A stretch of DNA of 64,000 nt. It comes from JAPOXR01 sp963664715. Its GTDB lineage: Bacteria; Pseudomonadota; Alphaproteobacteria; Rhodobacterales; Rhodobacteraceae. A model generated the notes under the pieces. The model saw only the letters and a list, made by a program, of their open reading frames with translations. It was not told where the DNA came from and did no database searches. Each line of letters begins with the position of its first letter. Position 1 is the stretch's first letter. Of the stretch, positions 17,021-25,622 are shown in pieces. The position numbers and the translations under genes are program-made. The stretch is taken from contig CAXXUY010000001.1 of the NCBI GenBank assembly GCA_963664715.2, positions 620,001-684,000 of the forward strand. The letters are read 5' to 3'.

Positions 17021-18916
17021 CTAGCCGTTTATCTGCCACTGGATCGGATACTCGCCCAGCACTTCATTGACCCTGTCGTTGCTGGCGGGATCATTAATCG
17101 AGATGTTGGCAGTCAGCCCGGTGTCGGGATCGTCGTCGACGCCGGAAACCGTTGCCGGCAGGCTCTCTTCTGCCAGGCGTGCGCTCAGAACCCTCTCGAT
17201 TGAACGTGCCCGAAGATCCGGCTTGAAGACCTTGCCGACCGCAGTCTTGGGCAATTCGCCAAGTACCTCGACATGCTCCGGAATGGCCAGGCGATCTTTG
17301 ATTGCTTCCCTGGCAAACTTCAACAAATCCTCCGCCGTTGCCGAACTTCCTTCCACGAGTTCAGCGTAGACGCACGGAACCTCACCGAGCCTGGGGTCAG
17401 GCTGGCCCACGGCGCCCACGAAGGCAACCGCTTCGTGTTCCGCAAGCGCTTCCTCGATCAGTCCCGGATCAACATTGTGTCCGCCCCTGATAATGACATC
17501 CTTTGCCCGCCCGGTTATCCAGAGATACCCGTCTTCATCGCAGTGACCCAGGTCGCCTGTCCGAAGCCAATCTCCGTCCGCATAGAGGCCGACATTCTTG
17601 TCCGCGTCAGTGTAGGTGGCCCCTGGAGAAACACCAGGATTGGATATGCAGATCTCACCGGATTCTCCCGTCGCGCAGTCGCGAGTGACGACACCGTCCG
17701 TGCTGCATTCGAGAATTCTCACTTGCGTGTACGGAACCGGCAGACCGGCCGAGCCGACCCTTCGTTCGCCGTGGAGAGGATTGACCGAAACGAGACATGT
17801 TGCCTCGGTGAGGCCATATCCTTCCAGGATCTCGACTCCGGCTACCTTTTCAAACCTCTTGAACAGATCGAGCGGCATCGCGGCAGATCCGGTAAATGCC
17901 TTCTTCAATGTGGACACGTCCGCATCGACCGGCCGTTGCATGAGTGCAGCCGCAGCCGTGGGAACCATGGCAATGAAGGTCGCTTGCCATCGTTGCACCA
18001 GCTTCCAGAAATTGTCGAACACACCGTCGCCGCGGTAACCGGCAGGCGTCGGCAAAACGATGTGACACCCTGCTGCCAGTGCCGACATCAGTAGCGGATA
18101 TGCGGCGAATACGTGAAACATCGGAAGCGGGCACATAATGATGTCGTCGGCACCGAGCCCGACAACGGTCCCCGACCATCCATTGTAGATCATTCCGCTG
18201 TAGGAATGCTGGGTCAGCTTTGGAACGCCGGTGGTGCCACCCGTGTGGAACATTGCGGCGACCCGGTCACTCTCAGCATCCGGAAAGTCGAAATCACCAG
18301 AGTTTTGCTGTTCGAGGGCCTTGTTGAAGCTGGCCACCGATCTTGACCCGTATGACGGAGTCTTTGGTCTCACCAGCGGAACGATCCACGACTTGGGTGG
18401 AGCCAGATGCCGGCAAGGGTCGATCTCGAGGACATGTTTCAGATCCGGGCATTCGGCGACAGCTTCCGCCGCCAACTGAGCGATGTTGGTATGTGGAAAG
18501 GATTTCAGCGTGACCAGCACCCTGGCCCTAGATTTCTGCAGAATGCGGGCGATCTGCTTCGGGTCGAGCAGCGGATTGATCGGACAGGCAATGCCGGCAA
18601 TCTCTGCCGCCAGGAGGGCGATAGTGGTTTCGGTCGAATTGGGAAGCAGCAGGGCAACGACATCCTTCTCTCCGACTCCCTGGGATCTGAACAGGTTTGC
18701 TGCCTGGGCCACCTTGCCATGCAACTGAGACCAGGTCAGAGTTTCAGCCTTCGACCCTGGATCAGAAATCAGCTGGAAGGACAACGCGTTGCGCTCCCCG
18801 TGTCGATCCCTGACCTCATTCAGCAGTTGGCGGATCGTGTCGGCAGGCTTGCGGTTCTCCCAATCCGTTTCGGATTCGATCCGTTCCTTGTCAGCCTTCG
18901 TGGCGAGTTGCATCAT
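17021..18916 (-). CDS. AMP-binding acyl-CoA synthetase
   Basis: 631-residue adenylate-forming ligase that activates a carboxylic acid with ATP and CoA. The phosphate-binding motif is HTGGTTGVPK; later motifs are YGLTEAT, the hinge-region GDLGHCDEDGYLWITGRAKD and the C-terminal catalytic lysine region LPKTAVGKVFKPDLR. There is no signal peptide. The C-terminus runs about 50 residues past the last motif. Start chosen at MMQLATKADK, where GGAG lies 6 nt upstream; the ORF could also start at a TTG at 18955. It lies directly downstream of an ABC exporter gene, so the two may be co-transcribed. Substrate not inferable. Confidence 0.9.
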   Translation of the reverse strand: MMQLATKADKERIESETDWENRKPADTIRQLLNEVRDRHGERNALSFQLISDPGSKAETLTWSQLHGKVAQAANLFRSQGVGEKDVVALLLPNSTETTIALLAAEIAGIACPINPLLDPKQIARILQKSRARVLVTLKSFPHTNIAQLAAEAVAECPDLKHVLEIDPCRHLAPPKSWIVPLVRPKTPSYGSRSVASFNKALEQQNSGDFDFPDAESDRVAAMFHTGGTTGVPKLTQHSYSGMIYNGWSGTVVGLGADDIIMCPLPMFHVFAAYPLLMSALAAGCHIVLPTPAGYRGDGVFDNFWKLVQRWQATFIAMVPTAAAALMQRPVDADVSTLKKAFTGSAAMPLDLFKRFEKVAGVEILEGYGLTEATCLVSVNPLHGERRVGSAGLPVPYTQVRILECSTDGVVTRDCATGESGEICISNPGVSPGATYTDADKNVGLYADGDWLRTGDLGHCDEDGYLWITGRAKDVIIRGGHNVDPGLIEEALAEHEAVAFVGAVGQPDPRLGEVPCVYAELVEGSSATAEDLLKFAREAIKDRLAIPEHVEVLGELPKTAVGKVFKPDLRARSIERVLSARLAEESLPATVSGVDDDPDTGLTANISINDPASNDRVNEVLGEYPIQWQING

Positions 18917-18951
18917 TGGAAACTCCGAAAATCTGTCGGTTTCTTGACTGG

Positions 18952-20757
18952 TCAAGGTTGGATTATTTGAGAACCGGACGCAAGCCTGAACGATGCTGCC
19001 GACGCGCCAGGGTTGAACTGGAGTTCCGCGAATCGCGCGTAGAGTCCACCCTGATCGACGAGTTCCTTGTGTGAACCATCTGCGATTATGCGGCCCTGAT
19101 CGAAGACCAGAATCCGGCCGGCCATCTGTACGGTGGCAAGACGATGGGCGATTATCAGCGTGGTGCGTTCCGCAGACAACCGCTCAACAGCTTGCTGGAT
19201 CAGGGATTCGCTTTCCGGATCAAGGGATGAGGTGGCCTCGTCCAGCAGCAGGATCGGAGCGTTCCGCAGGATGGCGCGGGCGATGGCGATCCTCTGCCTC
19301 TGCCCGCCGGAGAGCATAATCCCGCGCTCGCCAACCAGGGTATCGTAGCCGTCCGGCAGGCCGGAAAGAAAATCATGGATGTGGCTGGCCCGGGCCGCTT
19401 CCTCGACGTCATGATCTGTCGCACCGGGTCTTCCGAACCGTATGTTCTCCCGTGCCGTGGTCGAGAAAATCGCCGGTTCCTGCGGGACCAGGGCAATGAG
19501 CCTGCGAAAGTGCTGCCGGTGCATCCTGCGAATGTCGATCCCGTCAATTCTGATGCTGCCGGAACGCGGATCGAAGAAGCGTAGCGCAAGTTGAAATACC
19601 GTCGACTTCCCGGCCCCTGACGGGCCCACCAGGGCAACGGTTTCGCCGCGGCGGATCCGGAACGAGACTCCGTCAAGTGCAGCGACTCCAGGGCGCGCCG
19701 GATAATTGAACTTCACGTCGTCGAACGCAATCTCACCCTCGGGATCGGCGGAAGGCAGGACTGCGTCCTCGGGGTCGACGACCGGATCCTCGGCCTCAAG
19801 CAATTCAAACAGCCGCTCGGACGCGCCGGCGGCGCGCTGCAATTCGCCCCAGACTTCTGAAATCGCTGCCGCGGAACTGGCGACCATGACAGCATAGATG
19901 ACGAACTGGATGAGGAGGCCGGCACTCATTTCACCACTGCGAACCTCGCCAACCCCGGCCCAGATCACTGCGACCACGGAACAGAAGACAAGGAGAATGA
20001 TGGAGACGGTCAGCAGGGCCCGCACATGGATTCGCTTGCGGGCTGCCTCCAGGGAGATGTCGACGAGCCGGCTGAACGAGGATACACTTTCTGCCTCGTT
20101 TGTGTTGGCCTGCACGGCCTGCACGGCCTGGAGGGTCTCGGACGCTCTCGCGGCAGTATCGGCAATCTTGTCCTGGTTCGTCCTGCTCAGGGTTCTCAGT
20201 TTCCGTCCCAGACCAAGCAGGGGCAGCAGGACAAGCGGAACGACCATGATGGCCAGTAGCGACAGCGTCGGACTGGTCCACAGCATCAACAGCAGGCCAC
20301 CCGCGAGCAGCAGGCTGTTGCGCACGGCTACGGAAACGGTCGTGTCGATCACCGTCTGGACCAGCGTGGTGTCTGTGTTGATGCGCGATATGACTTCGCC
20401 GGTCATCAGTTCTTCGAAGAAGGCCGGGCTGAGGCCGACGACCTTGCCGAACACCGATTTCCGGATGTCGGCGATGACCTGTTCACCCAGGCGTGTAACC
20501 AGCGTGTAACGGGCGCCCGTTGCCAGCGCGAGCAGTACGGCCAGCAGCAGCGCGATGATGAAATACGTGTCGACTGATTGTGGTGACGATTGCGAGAAAC
20601 CGTCAACGATCTGCCTCACGGTCAGCGGAAGGGCCAGCGAGAGCACCGATGTGACGAACATTGCCAGTACCGCCAGCGACAATTGGCCGCGGTGTGGTCT
20701 GAGAAATGGCCACAGCTGCATCAGGGGCCGGGTCTTGTCGTGGCGTATCATGTTCAT
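18952..20757 (-). CDS. ABC exporter, fused permease and ATPase (MsbA type)
   Basis: 601-residue half-transporter: six membrane segments in residues 1 to about 320, then an ATPase domain. The ATPase has GPSGAGKST (Walker A), LSGGQRQRIAIARAIL (signature) and ILLLDEATSSLD (Walker B), and the switch histidine in LIIAHRLATV. Dimers of this type export lipids, drugs or peptides. I set the start at MNMIRHDKTRPL; the ORF extends upstream but runs into tRNA-Gly, so the longer form is wrong. It is followed by the acyl-CoA synthetase gene. Confidence 0.92.
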   Translation of the reverse strand: MNMIRHDKTRPLMQLWPFLRPHRGQLSLAVLAMFVTSVLSLALPLTVRQIVDGFSQSSPQSVDTYFIIALLLAVLLALATGARYTLVTRLGEQVIADIRKSVFGKVVGLSPAFFEELMTGEVISRINTDTTLVQTVIDTTVSVAVRNSLLLAGGLLLMLWTSPTLSLLAIMVVPLVLLPLLGLGRKLRTLSRTNQDKIADTAARASETLQAVQAVQANTNEAESVSSFSRLVDISLEAARKRIHVRALLTVSIILLVFCSVVAVIWAGVGEVRSGEMSAGLLIQFVIYAVMVASSAAAISEVWGELQRAAGASERLFELLEAEDPVVDPEDAVLPSADPEGEIAFDDVKFNYPARPGVAALDGVSFRIRRGETVALVGPSGAGKSTVFQLALRFFDPRSGSIRIDGIDIRRMHRQHFRRLIALVPQEPAIFSTTARENIRFGRPGATDHDVEEAARASHIHDFLSGLPDGYDTLVGERGIMLSGGQRQRIAIARAILRNAPILLLDEATSSLDPESESLIQQAVERLSAERTTLIIAHRLATVQMAGRILVFDQGRIIADGSHKELVDQGGLYARFAELQFNPGASAASFRLASGSQIIQP

Positions 20758-20831
20758 GACCCCGATTGCGGCTGACAGCGGCAGCGCTGCATGACGGGAT
20801 TTCCCGGCTGAGCGTGTCTCAACTGAGGGAA

Positions 20832-20905
20832 TGGAGCGGGTGATGGGAATCGAACCCACGTATTCAGCTTGGAAGGCTGCTGCTCTACCATTGAGCTACA
20901 CCCGC
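20832..20905 (-). tRNA. tRNA-Gly (TCC)
   Basis: 74-nt cloverleaf on the reverse strand with encoded CCA. Acceptor GCGGGTG pairs with CACCCGC; the D-arm is GTAGCTCAATGGTAGAG; the anticodon loop CTTCCAA gives TCC; the T-arm contains GTGGGTTCGATTCCCAT. The 5' end of the ABC exporter ORF overlaps it only if an upstream start is used. Confidence 0.96.
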
Positions 20906-20979
20906 ACAGGTGGCTTGTTACAACCGGGTTATCCCATGTTCAAGAGCCCGTGTCTTTCCGGAGGCAAATCCTGCAGTGT

Positions 20980-21207
20980 TCATTCTTCGCGTCCGAGCCG
21001 GACGAGTTCAGCGTGAATCGTGGGTGCGCTGCCGAGACCATTCTCCAAGGCAAGTATGTAGGCCTGGGTCAGGAAGAAACAACCTTCATCCACAAGGTCG
21101 GAGTCGAGCATGAGCTGTCCTGCGGCAGCATACAACCCGGCCAGCAGCGGGCCATCGCCCTGGCTCCAGGCATCCAGGATTCTGGAATTCAGCTCCTCCC
21201 TGTTCAA
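20980..21207 (-). CDS. Small helical protein coupled to the Rieske oxygenase
   Basis: 75-residue, all-helical protein (LNSRILDAWSQGDGPLLAGL, then DEGCFFLTQAYILALENG and IHAELVRLGREE) with a TPR-like helix pair. I set the start at a TTG overlapping the oxygenase stop (TTGA), which implies coupling; an ATG at 21255 inside the oxygenase gene is an alternative. Short proteins of this type are common in alphaproteobacteria. I do not know its function; a helper or stability role for the oxygenase is only a guess. Confidence 0.6.
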   Translation of the reverse strand: MNREELNSRILDAWSQGDGPLLAGLYAAAGQLMLDSDLVDEGCFFLTQAYILALENGLGSAPTIHAELVRLGREE

Positions 21208-22379
21208 CTCTGCTTCACTGTCTGGCGGTGCCGCTTGACCTGTTCGGCTGCCCATCTATGGAAAACATGTGTCGGACCGTCCATCTTGGGAGCGAATTTG
21301 CCGCCGTCGAAATGTATTCCGTGGCGACCCTTCTGCATGCCTTCGACCACAAACAGATCCTCTTCCAGAACTCCTCTCCACTGCCTGGCATTGCGGTCGA
21401 CAAGCGCCTTGAGGTCAGGGCGTCCTGCCGGATCAAAGCTGTAGTAGATCTCGTTTCGTTCGATGGTCCGTCCTGGTCCCTGCGGCAGAAGCAAGATGGC
21501 GTAGCCGTGGTCGCGCTGGGCCGCCAGCATCACGTTGGGAAACAGGACGATATACTCGGCACCCCGGTCCCAGAACGTCGAGAGTCCGGCAAAATCCGGA
21601 AAGCGTTCTCCGTGCTCACCCTCGAGCTGGCGGTAGACCATTGTTCCCTGACCGGCATAATGTCCGGGCTCCTCGATATGGTAGTGGTCCTCAAGGCGGG
21701 AATAGCTGTTCAGCCCCGGATGGATCCACGGAAGATGGTAGCTTTCGCAGTAGTTTTCGACGGCAAGCTTCCAGTTGCAGGCGACGTCGAATGCGAAACC
21801 CGAAGATGAGCCGCCATGGAATAGGGGCTGTTCGTGTTCTCTCCATCTGGACAACAACCTGGCCGCGTAGTCTTCGAATTCGGGTGCGTCGCCCGAAACA
21901 TTGACAAACACGACATCTCTCCAGATCCTGGATCGCACCTCAAAGAGGCCCAACTCCTCCCGCTTCACGGAACTGTCGATGTTCCTGCCGGGGCCGCCCA
22001 CATGCGGAGTTGCCCTCAGAGATCCGTCAAGATTGTAGCACCAGCTGTGGTATGGACATCGAATCGTGCCCCGCAGGTTTCCCTTCTTTTCGACGAGGAT
22101 CATCCCGCGGTGACGGCAGGTATTCTGGAAGACCTTCACGTTGCCATCAAGTCCGCGTACGAGCAGCAGAGGCATTCCGGCAAAATCCATCGGCATCACG
22201 TCACCGGGTTCGGGAACATCCGCGGCGATTCCTATTCCGGACCAGTTCTTGAACAGCAGGGCGTCCCGTTCTTCCTCAAAGACTGCGGTGCTTGTGTAGT
22301 GGGCATTGGGCAAGCCGCGGGCTGATTCTATTGGCCGGGTTACAGTTTCAAGTGAATCCGGAGTCATTCCATCAAGCAT
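21204..22379 (-). CDS. Rieske oxygenase alpha subunit (ring-hydroxylating/GbcA-like)
   Basis: 391-residue oxygenase with an N-terminal Rieske 2Fe-2S site (CRHRG near residue 95, CPYHSW about 17 residues later) and a C-terminal mononuclear iron domain. The iron region is visible as NWKLAVENYCESYHLPWIHP, with Glu and two His in family positions. Such enzymes hydroxylate or demethylate small substrates, including quaternary amines. Start at MLDGMTPDSLETV, supported by GGAGGTGGAAAG. No reductase gene lies next to it, so electron donation must come from elsewhere. A 75-residue helical ORF follows in overlap. Confidence 0.9.
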   Translation of the reverse strand: MLDGMTPDSLETVTRPIESARGLPNAHYTSTAVFEEERDALLFKNWSGIGIAADVPEPGDVMPMDFAGMPLLLVRGLDGNVKVFQNTCRHRGMILVEKKGNLRGTIRCPYHSWCYNLDGSLRATPHVGGPGRNIDSSVKREELGLFEVRSRIWRDVVFVNVSGDAPEFEDYAARLLSRWREHEQPLFHGGSSSGFAFDVACNWKLAVENYCESYHLPWIHPGLNSYSRLEDHYHIEEPGHYAGQGTMVYRQLEGEHGERFPDFAGLSTFWDRGAEYIVLFPNVMLAAQRDHGYAILLLPQGPGRTIERNEIYYSFDPAGRPDLKALVDRNARQWRGVLEEDLFVVEGMQKGRHGIHFDGGKFAPKMDGPTHVFHRWAAEQVKRHRQTVKQS

Positions 22380-22552
22380 CTTTCCACCTCCACGACGGTC
22401 AATTCGAACGGACCAGGCTGGACGACAATCACTGGCGCGACATTTTTGCCTTTTTGGCATGAAATCAAGCGGAATTTTCGCCGGGAGCCACCGCTGACAA
22501 CAAGGAACCGAGTTCCCTTCAGTCCTGCCTGAACTCCTCGGCCCTTTAGATG

Positions 22553-23057
22553 TCAGGCGCAGTAGGGAGCGTCATTGCTCCAGCGGTGCTGGGGAATGTG
22601 GCGCGAGTTTGCCAGCCGTGTGCGCGTTTCCTGCCAACTCCGCAACCATGCGCGCCATTCATTCAGTTCCAGCTCTGGCCGGGAGTAGGCGACAATTTCC
22701 GGAAAAGGTGGCCGGCCGGTCGGGTGCCTGATCACGTTGTAGCGAAGGTCGAAGACAGCCTGTCCGAATTGCATTGGCGTATTTCGCGGATATCGCTGTG
22801 CGGCAGGTGTCCGGATGCTGAAACCGGTCGACGTTTCCGCGGTTGCCGCAGGTCAGCTCATCCGTGAAGGAGAGGCTGGCAGGTGAGGATGCGGCCAGGC
22901 CCTGCTGATACCAGTCCTCGTACAGCTCATCCGGCAGGGCCGAATACTCGTCCCGGATGGCCGCGATGGTTTCCTCGTCGATGAGATCCTCGACGACGAC
23001 ATGCCCGTCCTCGCGAAAGCTCTGCAACTGGTCTTGGTCAAGCGTGGCTTCGGTCAA
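22553..23057 (-). pseudogene. Broken phytanoyl-CoA dioxygenase (PhyH) gene
   Basis: Two pieces of a PhyH-type Fe(II)/2-oxoglutarate oxygenase lie in different frames. The N-terminal piece starts at 23057 and has LQSFREDGHVVVEDLIDEE and ALPDELYEDWYQQG. The C-terminal piece (22774 down to 22553) has FDLRYNVIRHPTGRPPFPEI and ends WSNDAPYCA, as intact members do. Together they cover only about 130 residues where the family has close to 300, so a large internal part including the iron ligands is gone and the frame is lost. A functional product is very unlikely. Confidence 0.75.
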
Positions 23058-23817
23058 TTACGGAAACGGTATCTCGACGATCGGCGGCCAGATCAACATC
23101 ACGGCCAGCGCCGGAAGCTGGAAGCAATTGAAGGGAAGGAAGCCTCTGGAAATTCGACAAGCGAACTGTGCGGAGTTGCCATCGACTTCAGGCGAAGGGC
23201 AGCCGGGAAAAGCCACAGGAGTGCGATTTCGCTCTTCCGATTCAAGGTGTCGTTTTCCCGCTGGGTCATCCTTACCCGGTTCAGTGACCTGTCGGACCCT
23301 CCCCGCCGCCGGACTGCCCCGCTTGGTCTGGAAAGTGTTGCAACAATTCCATCATCCTAAAACAGCCGGGAAACTGTCAGTGGTCCCGCGGTCCCGGCAG
23401 CACTTGCTGCCTGCCTGCCAGGCGTCAAAGCATCCGCCCCGCCGCATTGTTTCAGTGTTCCGATCCCCTGGCCATTTTGTCAGGCCGAGTTCGGCAAGGA
23501 AGCGAATATGGCTGTGCAGCAGCGCACTTGTTTCCGGTGTGGTGGCGTTTTTTGGTCCAATCTGCCTTGACCGCAGCTCGGTACCTGCTCATCCCATCCT
23601 CGGTCCATTCGTGCAGGTTGACGCCAGAGTAGCGCATTTCCTCGGCGATTCTGACATTCGTTGATCGTCACGTTGCAAAGTGCGGGCGCCTGCATGCCGA
23701 CCTGCAGGACCACCTTGTGGCGACCGGCTGTCTCCCGCGACTTAGGAGTCCCGATGGACATCCATGAATGTTCGCGTGCCCGGCCAACTACCAGCAGGCT
23801 TCGGGCGGCACAGGTGC
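23058..23817. other. Long intergenic region with possible gene remnant
   Basis: About 760 bases without an intact gene, between the PhyH remnant and the SDR gene. On the reverse strand near 23640-23530 a short reading SGVNLHEWTEDGMSRYRAAV resembles the C-terminal end of TRAP-type (DctP) solute-binding proteins, but it breaks off into non-coding sequence. With the neighbouring PhyH remnant this suggests gene decay. No RNA gene was seen. Confidence 0.35.
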
Positions 23818-24588
23818 CTACCGGCCCATCCAGCCGCCATCAACCATCAGGATTTCCCCGTGGATGTAGTCCGACGCGGTTGATGCCAGGAACACAACCG
23901 GACCGGCAAAATCCTCCGGTCTGCCCCAGCGGCCCGCGGGTATGCGTTCCAGTATCGCGAGGTAGCGTTCCGGATCGCTGCGAAGTGCTTCGGTATTGTC
24001 GGTGACAATGTAGCCGGGAGCGATGGCGTTGACATTGACACCGGAACCGGCCCACTCGTTTGCCAGCGCCTTGGTCAACTGTCCGATCCCGCCTTTCGAC
24101 GCCGAGTAGCCGGGCACCCTGATTCCTCCCTGGAATGTCAACAAGGATGCTGTAAAGATGATCTTCCCTGAGCCGCGTTCCACCATGCCTCGGCCGATTT
24201 CCCGGCTGAGTATGAACTGCGACGACAGGTTGACCTCGATCACCTCGTCCCACCATTCATCCGGGTGATCTGCGGCAGCTTCCCGCCTGATCGTTCCGGC
24301 GTTGTTGACCAGTATGTCGGGTGCGAGTCCGTCATCACTGATCCTTTGCACCAGTTCATGCAGCGCCTTCCGGTCCGCAAAATCGCAGCGATACGGGTAG
24401 AATGCCCTTCCCAGTCCGGAGACTGCCTCTTCGATGGCGCTTCCCGAAGGCTCCAGGGATACGCTGGCACCGATGATATCGGCACCCGCCGCTGCCAGTG
24501 CCTCGGCCATGGCCCGACCGATCCCGCGACGGCAACCCGTAACCAATGCCAGCTTGCCACTTAAGTCGAATTGCGCGGGATTGGTCAT
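23818..24588 (-). CDS. Short-chain dehydrogenase, KduD-like
   Basis: 256-residue classical SDR. Cofactor motif VTGCRRGIGRAMAEAL, structural NNAGT, and the catalytic set with Ser in FTASLLTFQGG and YSASKGG (Tyr, Lys). Residues VLVNNAGTIRREAAADH and GRWGRPEDFAGPVVFLAS resemble 2-deoxy-D-gluconate 3-dehydrogenases and other sugar-acid SDRs. It overlaps the alcohol dehydrogenase gene by 4 nt and is the last gene of a three-gene operon with an enolase-superfamily dehydratase. A role in oxidising a 2-keto-3-deoxy sugar acid fits but is not proven. Confidence 0.9.
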   Translation of the reverse strand: MTNPAQFDLSGKLALVTGCRRGIGRAMAEALAAAGADIIGASVSLEPSGSAIEEAVSGLGRAFYPYRCDFADRKALHELVQRISDDGLAPDILVNNAGTIRREAAADHPDEWWDEVIEVNLSSQFILSREIGRGMVERGSGKIIFTASLLTFQGGIRVPGYSASKGGIGQLTKALANEWAGSGVNVNAIAPGYIVTDNTEALRSDPERYLAILERIPAGRWGRPEDFAGPVVFLASTASDYIHGEILMVDGGWMGR

Positions 24589-25622
24589 TCGTCAGCCCCT
24601 ATCCTGATAAGGCTCTTCATGGCGGTCGGGCTCGAATCCAGTGATTCAAATGCCGACTGGATCGCCGAAAGAGGGTGAATATCCGTTATGATTGCGTCGG
24701 CGTTGACTCCGCCACCGGCAACGATGTCGATCGCCTTTTCATAGTCTTCCGGTTCATACACTCTCGCCCCGCAGAGTTTCAATTCCCGCCAGAAAAACTG
24801 AAACAGGTCGACTGAAGGTCTGGTTGCATGAATGGCGACCATGACAATTCTCGCCCTCGTTGACGCAACTGCAGTCATGGCGTCGACGCCCGACTGCGTG
24901 CCCGACACCTCGAAGACGACGTCAGCCCCGCGGTTCCATGTATCGGTGTTGGTCCTTTCAACGATGTCCTCTTCAACCGGGTTGATTGTCCTGAACCCGA
25001 GCTTTCCGGCGATTGCGAGGCGGCTGGAGTTGACTTCGGAAACCAGCACCTCCGCGCCGGCATTGCGGGCGACCATGGCGACAAGAATTCCAATCGGGCC
25101 GCCTCCGATGACCACGGCGAACTCGCCCTCGCGCAAACCCGAAAGACGAACATCGTGGCAGGCAACAGCGACCGGTTCGATCAGCGCCGCATGCTTCATG
25201 GACAGATTGTCCGGAACCGCGTGGATGGTGTGCGACGGAACGTTCCATACCTCCTGCATGGCGCCGTCCGTATCGAGTCCGAGAAACTTGAGGTTGTGAC
25301 AGACATGCCTGTGCCCTGCTTTGCAGGCAGGACAGTTGTCGCAATGGGCAAGCGGCCGGACCACGACACGTTGGCCCGGATGGGCGTCTGTGACCCCGGT
25401 GCCCACGGCTTCAACCTTTCCGGACATCTCGTGTCCGATTATCCGGTTCATGCCCACGCGCCCGTCCATGTGGCCGTGGAACACGTGCATGTCCGTTCCG
25501 CAGATCCCGCAATATGCGGTTTTCACGGCGACTTCGCCAGGCCCGGGCGGCTCGGCGGGCCGCCGTTCGACCGCGAAGGTACTGTTTCCGCGGTAGAATG
25601 CTGCCGTGATTTCCGGGGGCAT
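24585..25622 (-). CDS. Zinc-dependent alcohol/polyol dehydrogenase
   Basis: 345-residue medium-chain dehydrogenase of the sorbitol/threonine dehydrogenase type. Catalytic zinc ligands are in YCGICGTDMH and IIGHEMSGKV; the structural zinc site is CDNCPACKAGHRHVC; the nucleotide-binding motif is VIGGGPIGILVAM. Its ATG shares one base with the dehydratase stop (TGATG), and its own end overlaps the SDR start, so the three genes are tightly coupled. Likely substrates are sugar alcohols or sugar acids; the exact one is unknown. Confidence 0.92.
   Translation of the reverse strand: MPPEITAAFYRGNSTFAVERRPAEPPGPGEVAVKTAYCGICGTDMHVFHGHMDGRVGMNRIIGHEMSGKVEAVGTGVTDAHPGQRVVVRPLAHCDNCPACKAGHRHVCHNLKFLGLDTDGAMQEVWNVPSHTIHAVPDNLSMKHAALIEPVAVACHDVRLSGLREGEFAVVIGGGPIGILVAMVARNAGAEVLVSEVNSSRLAIAGKLGFRTINPVEEDIVERTNTDTWNRGADVVFEVSGTQSGVDAMTAVASTRARIVMVAIHATRPSVDLFQFFWRELKLCGARVYEPEDYEKAIDIVAGGGVNADAIITDIHPLSAIQSAFESLDSSPTAMKSLIRIGADE

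Noticed and set aside
22957..23664. 235-codon rightward ORF over the broken PhyH region
   Set aside because: It runs antisense through the PhyH remnant with typical shadow composition; no family similarity seen.
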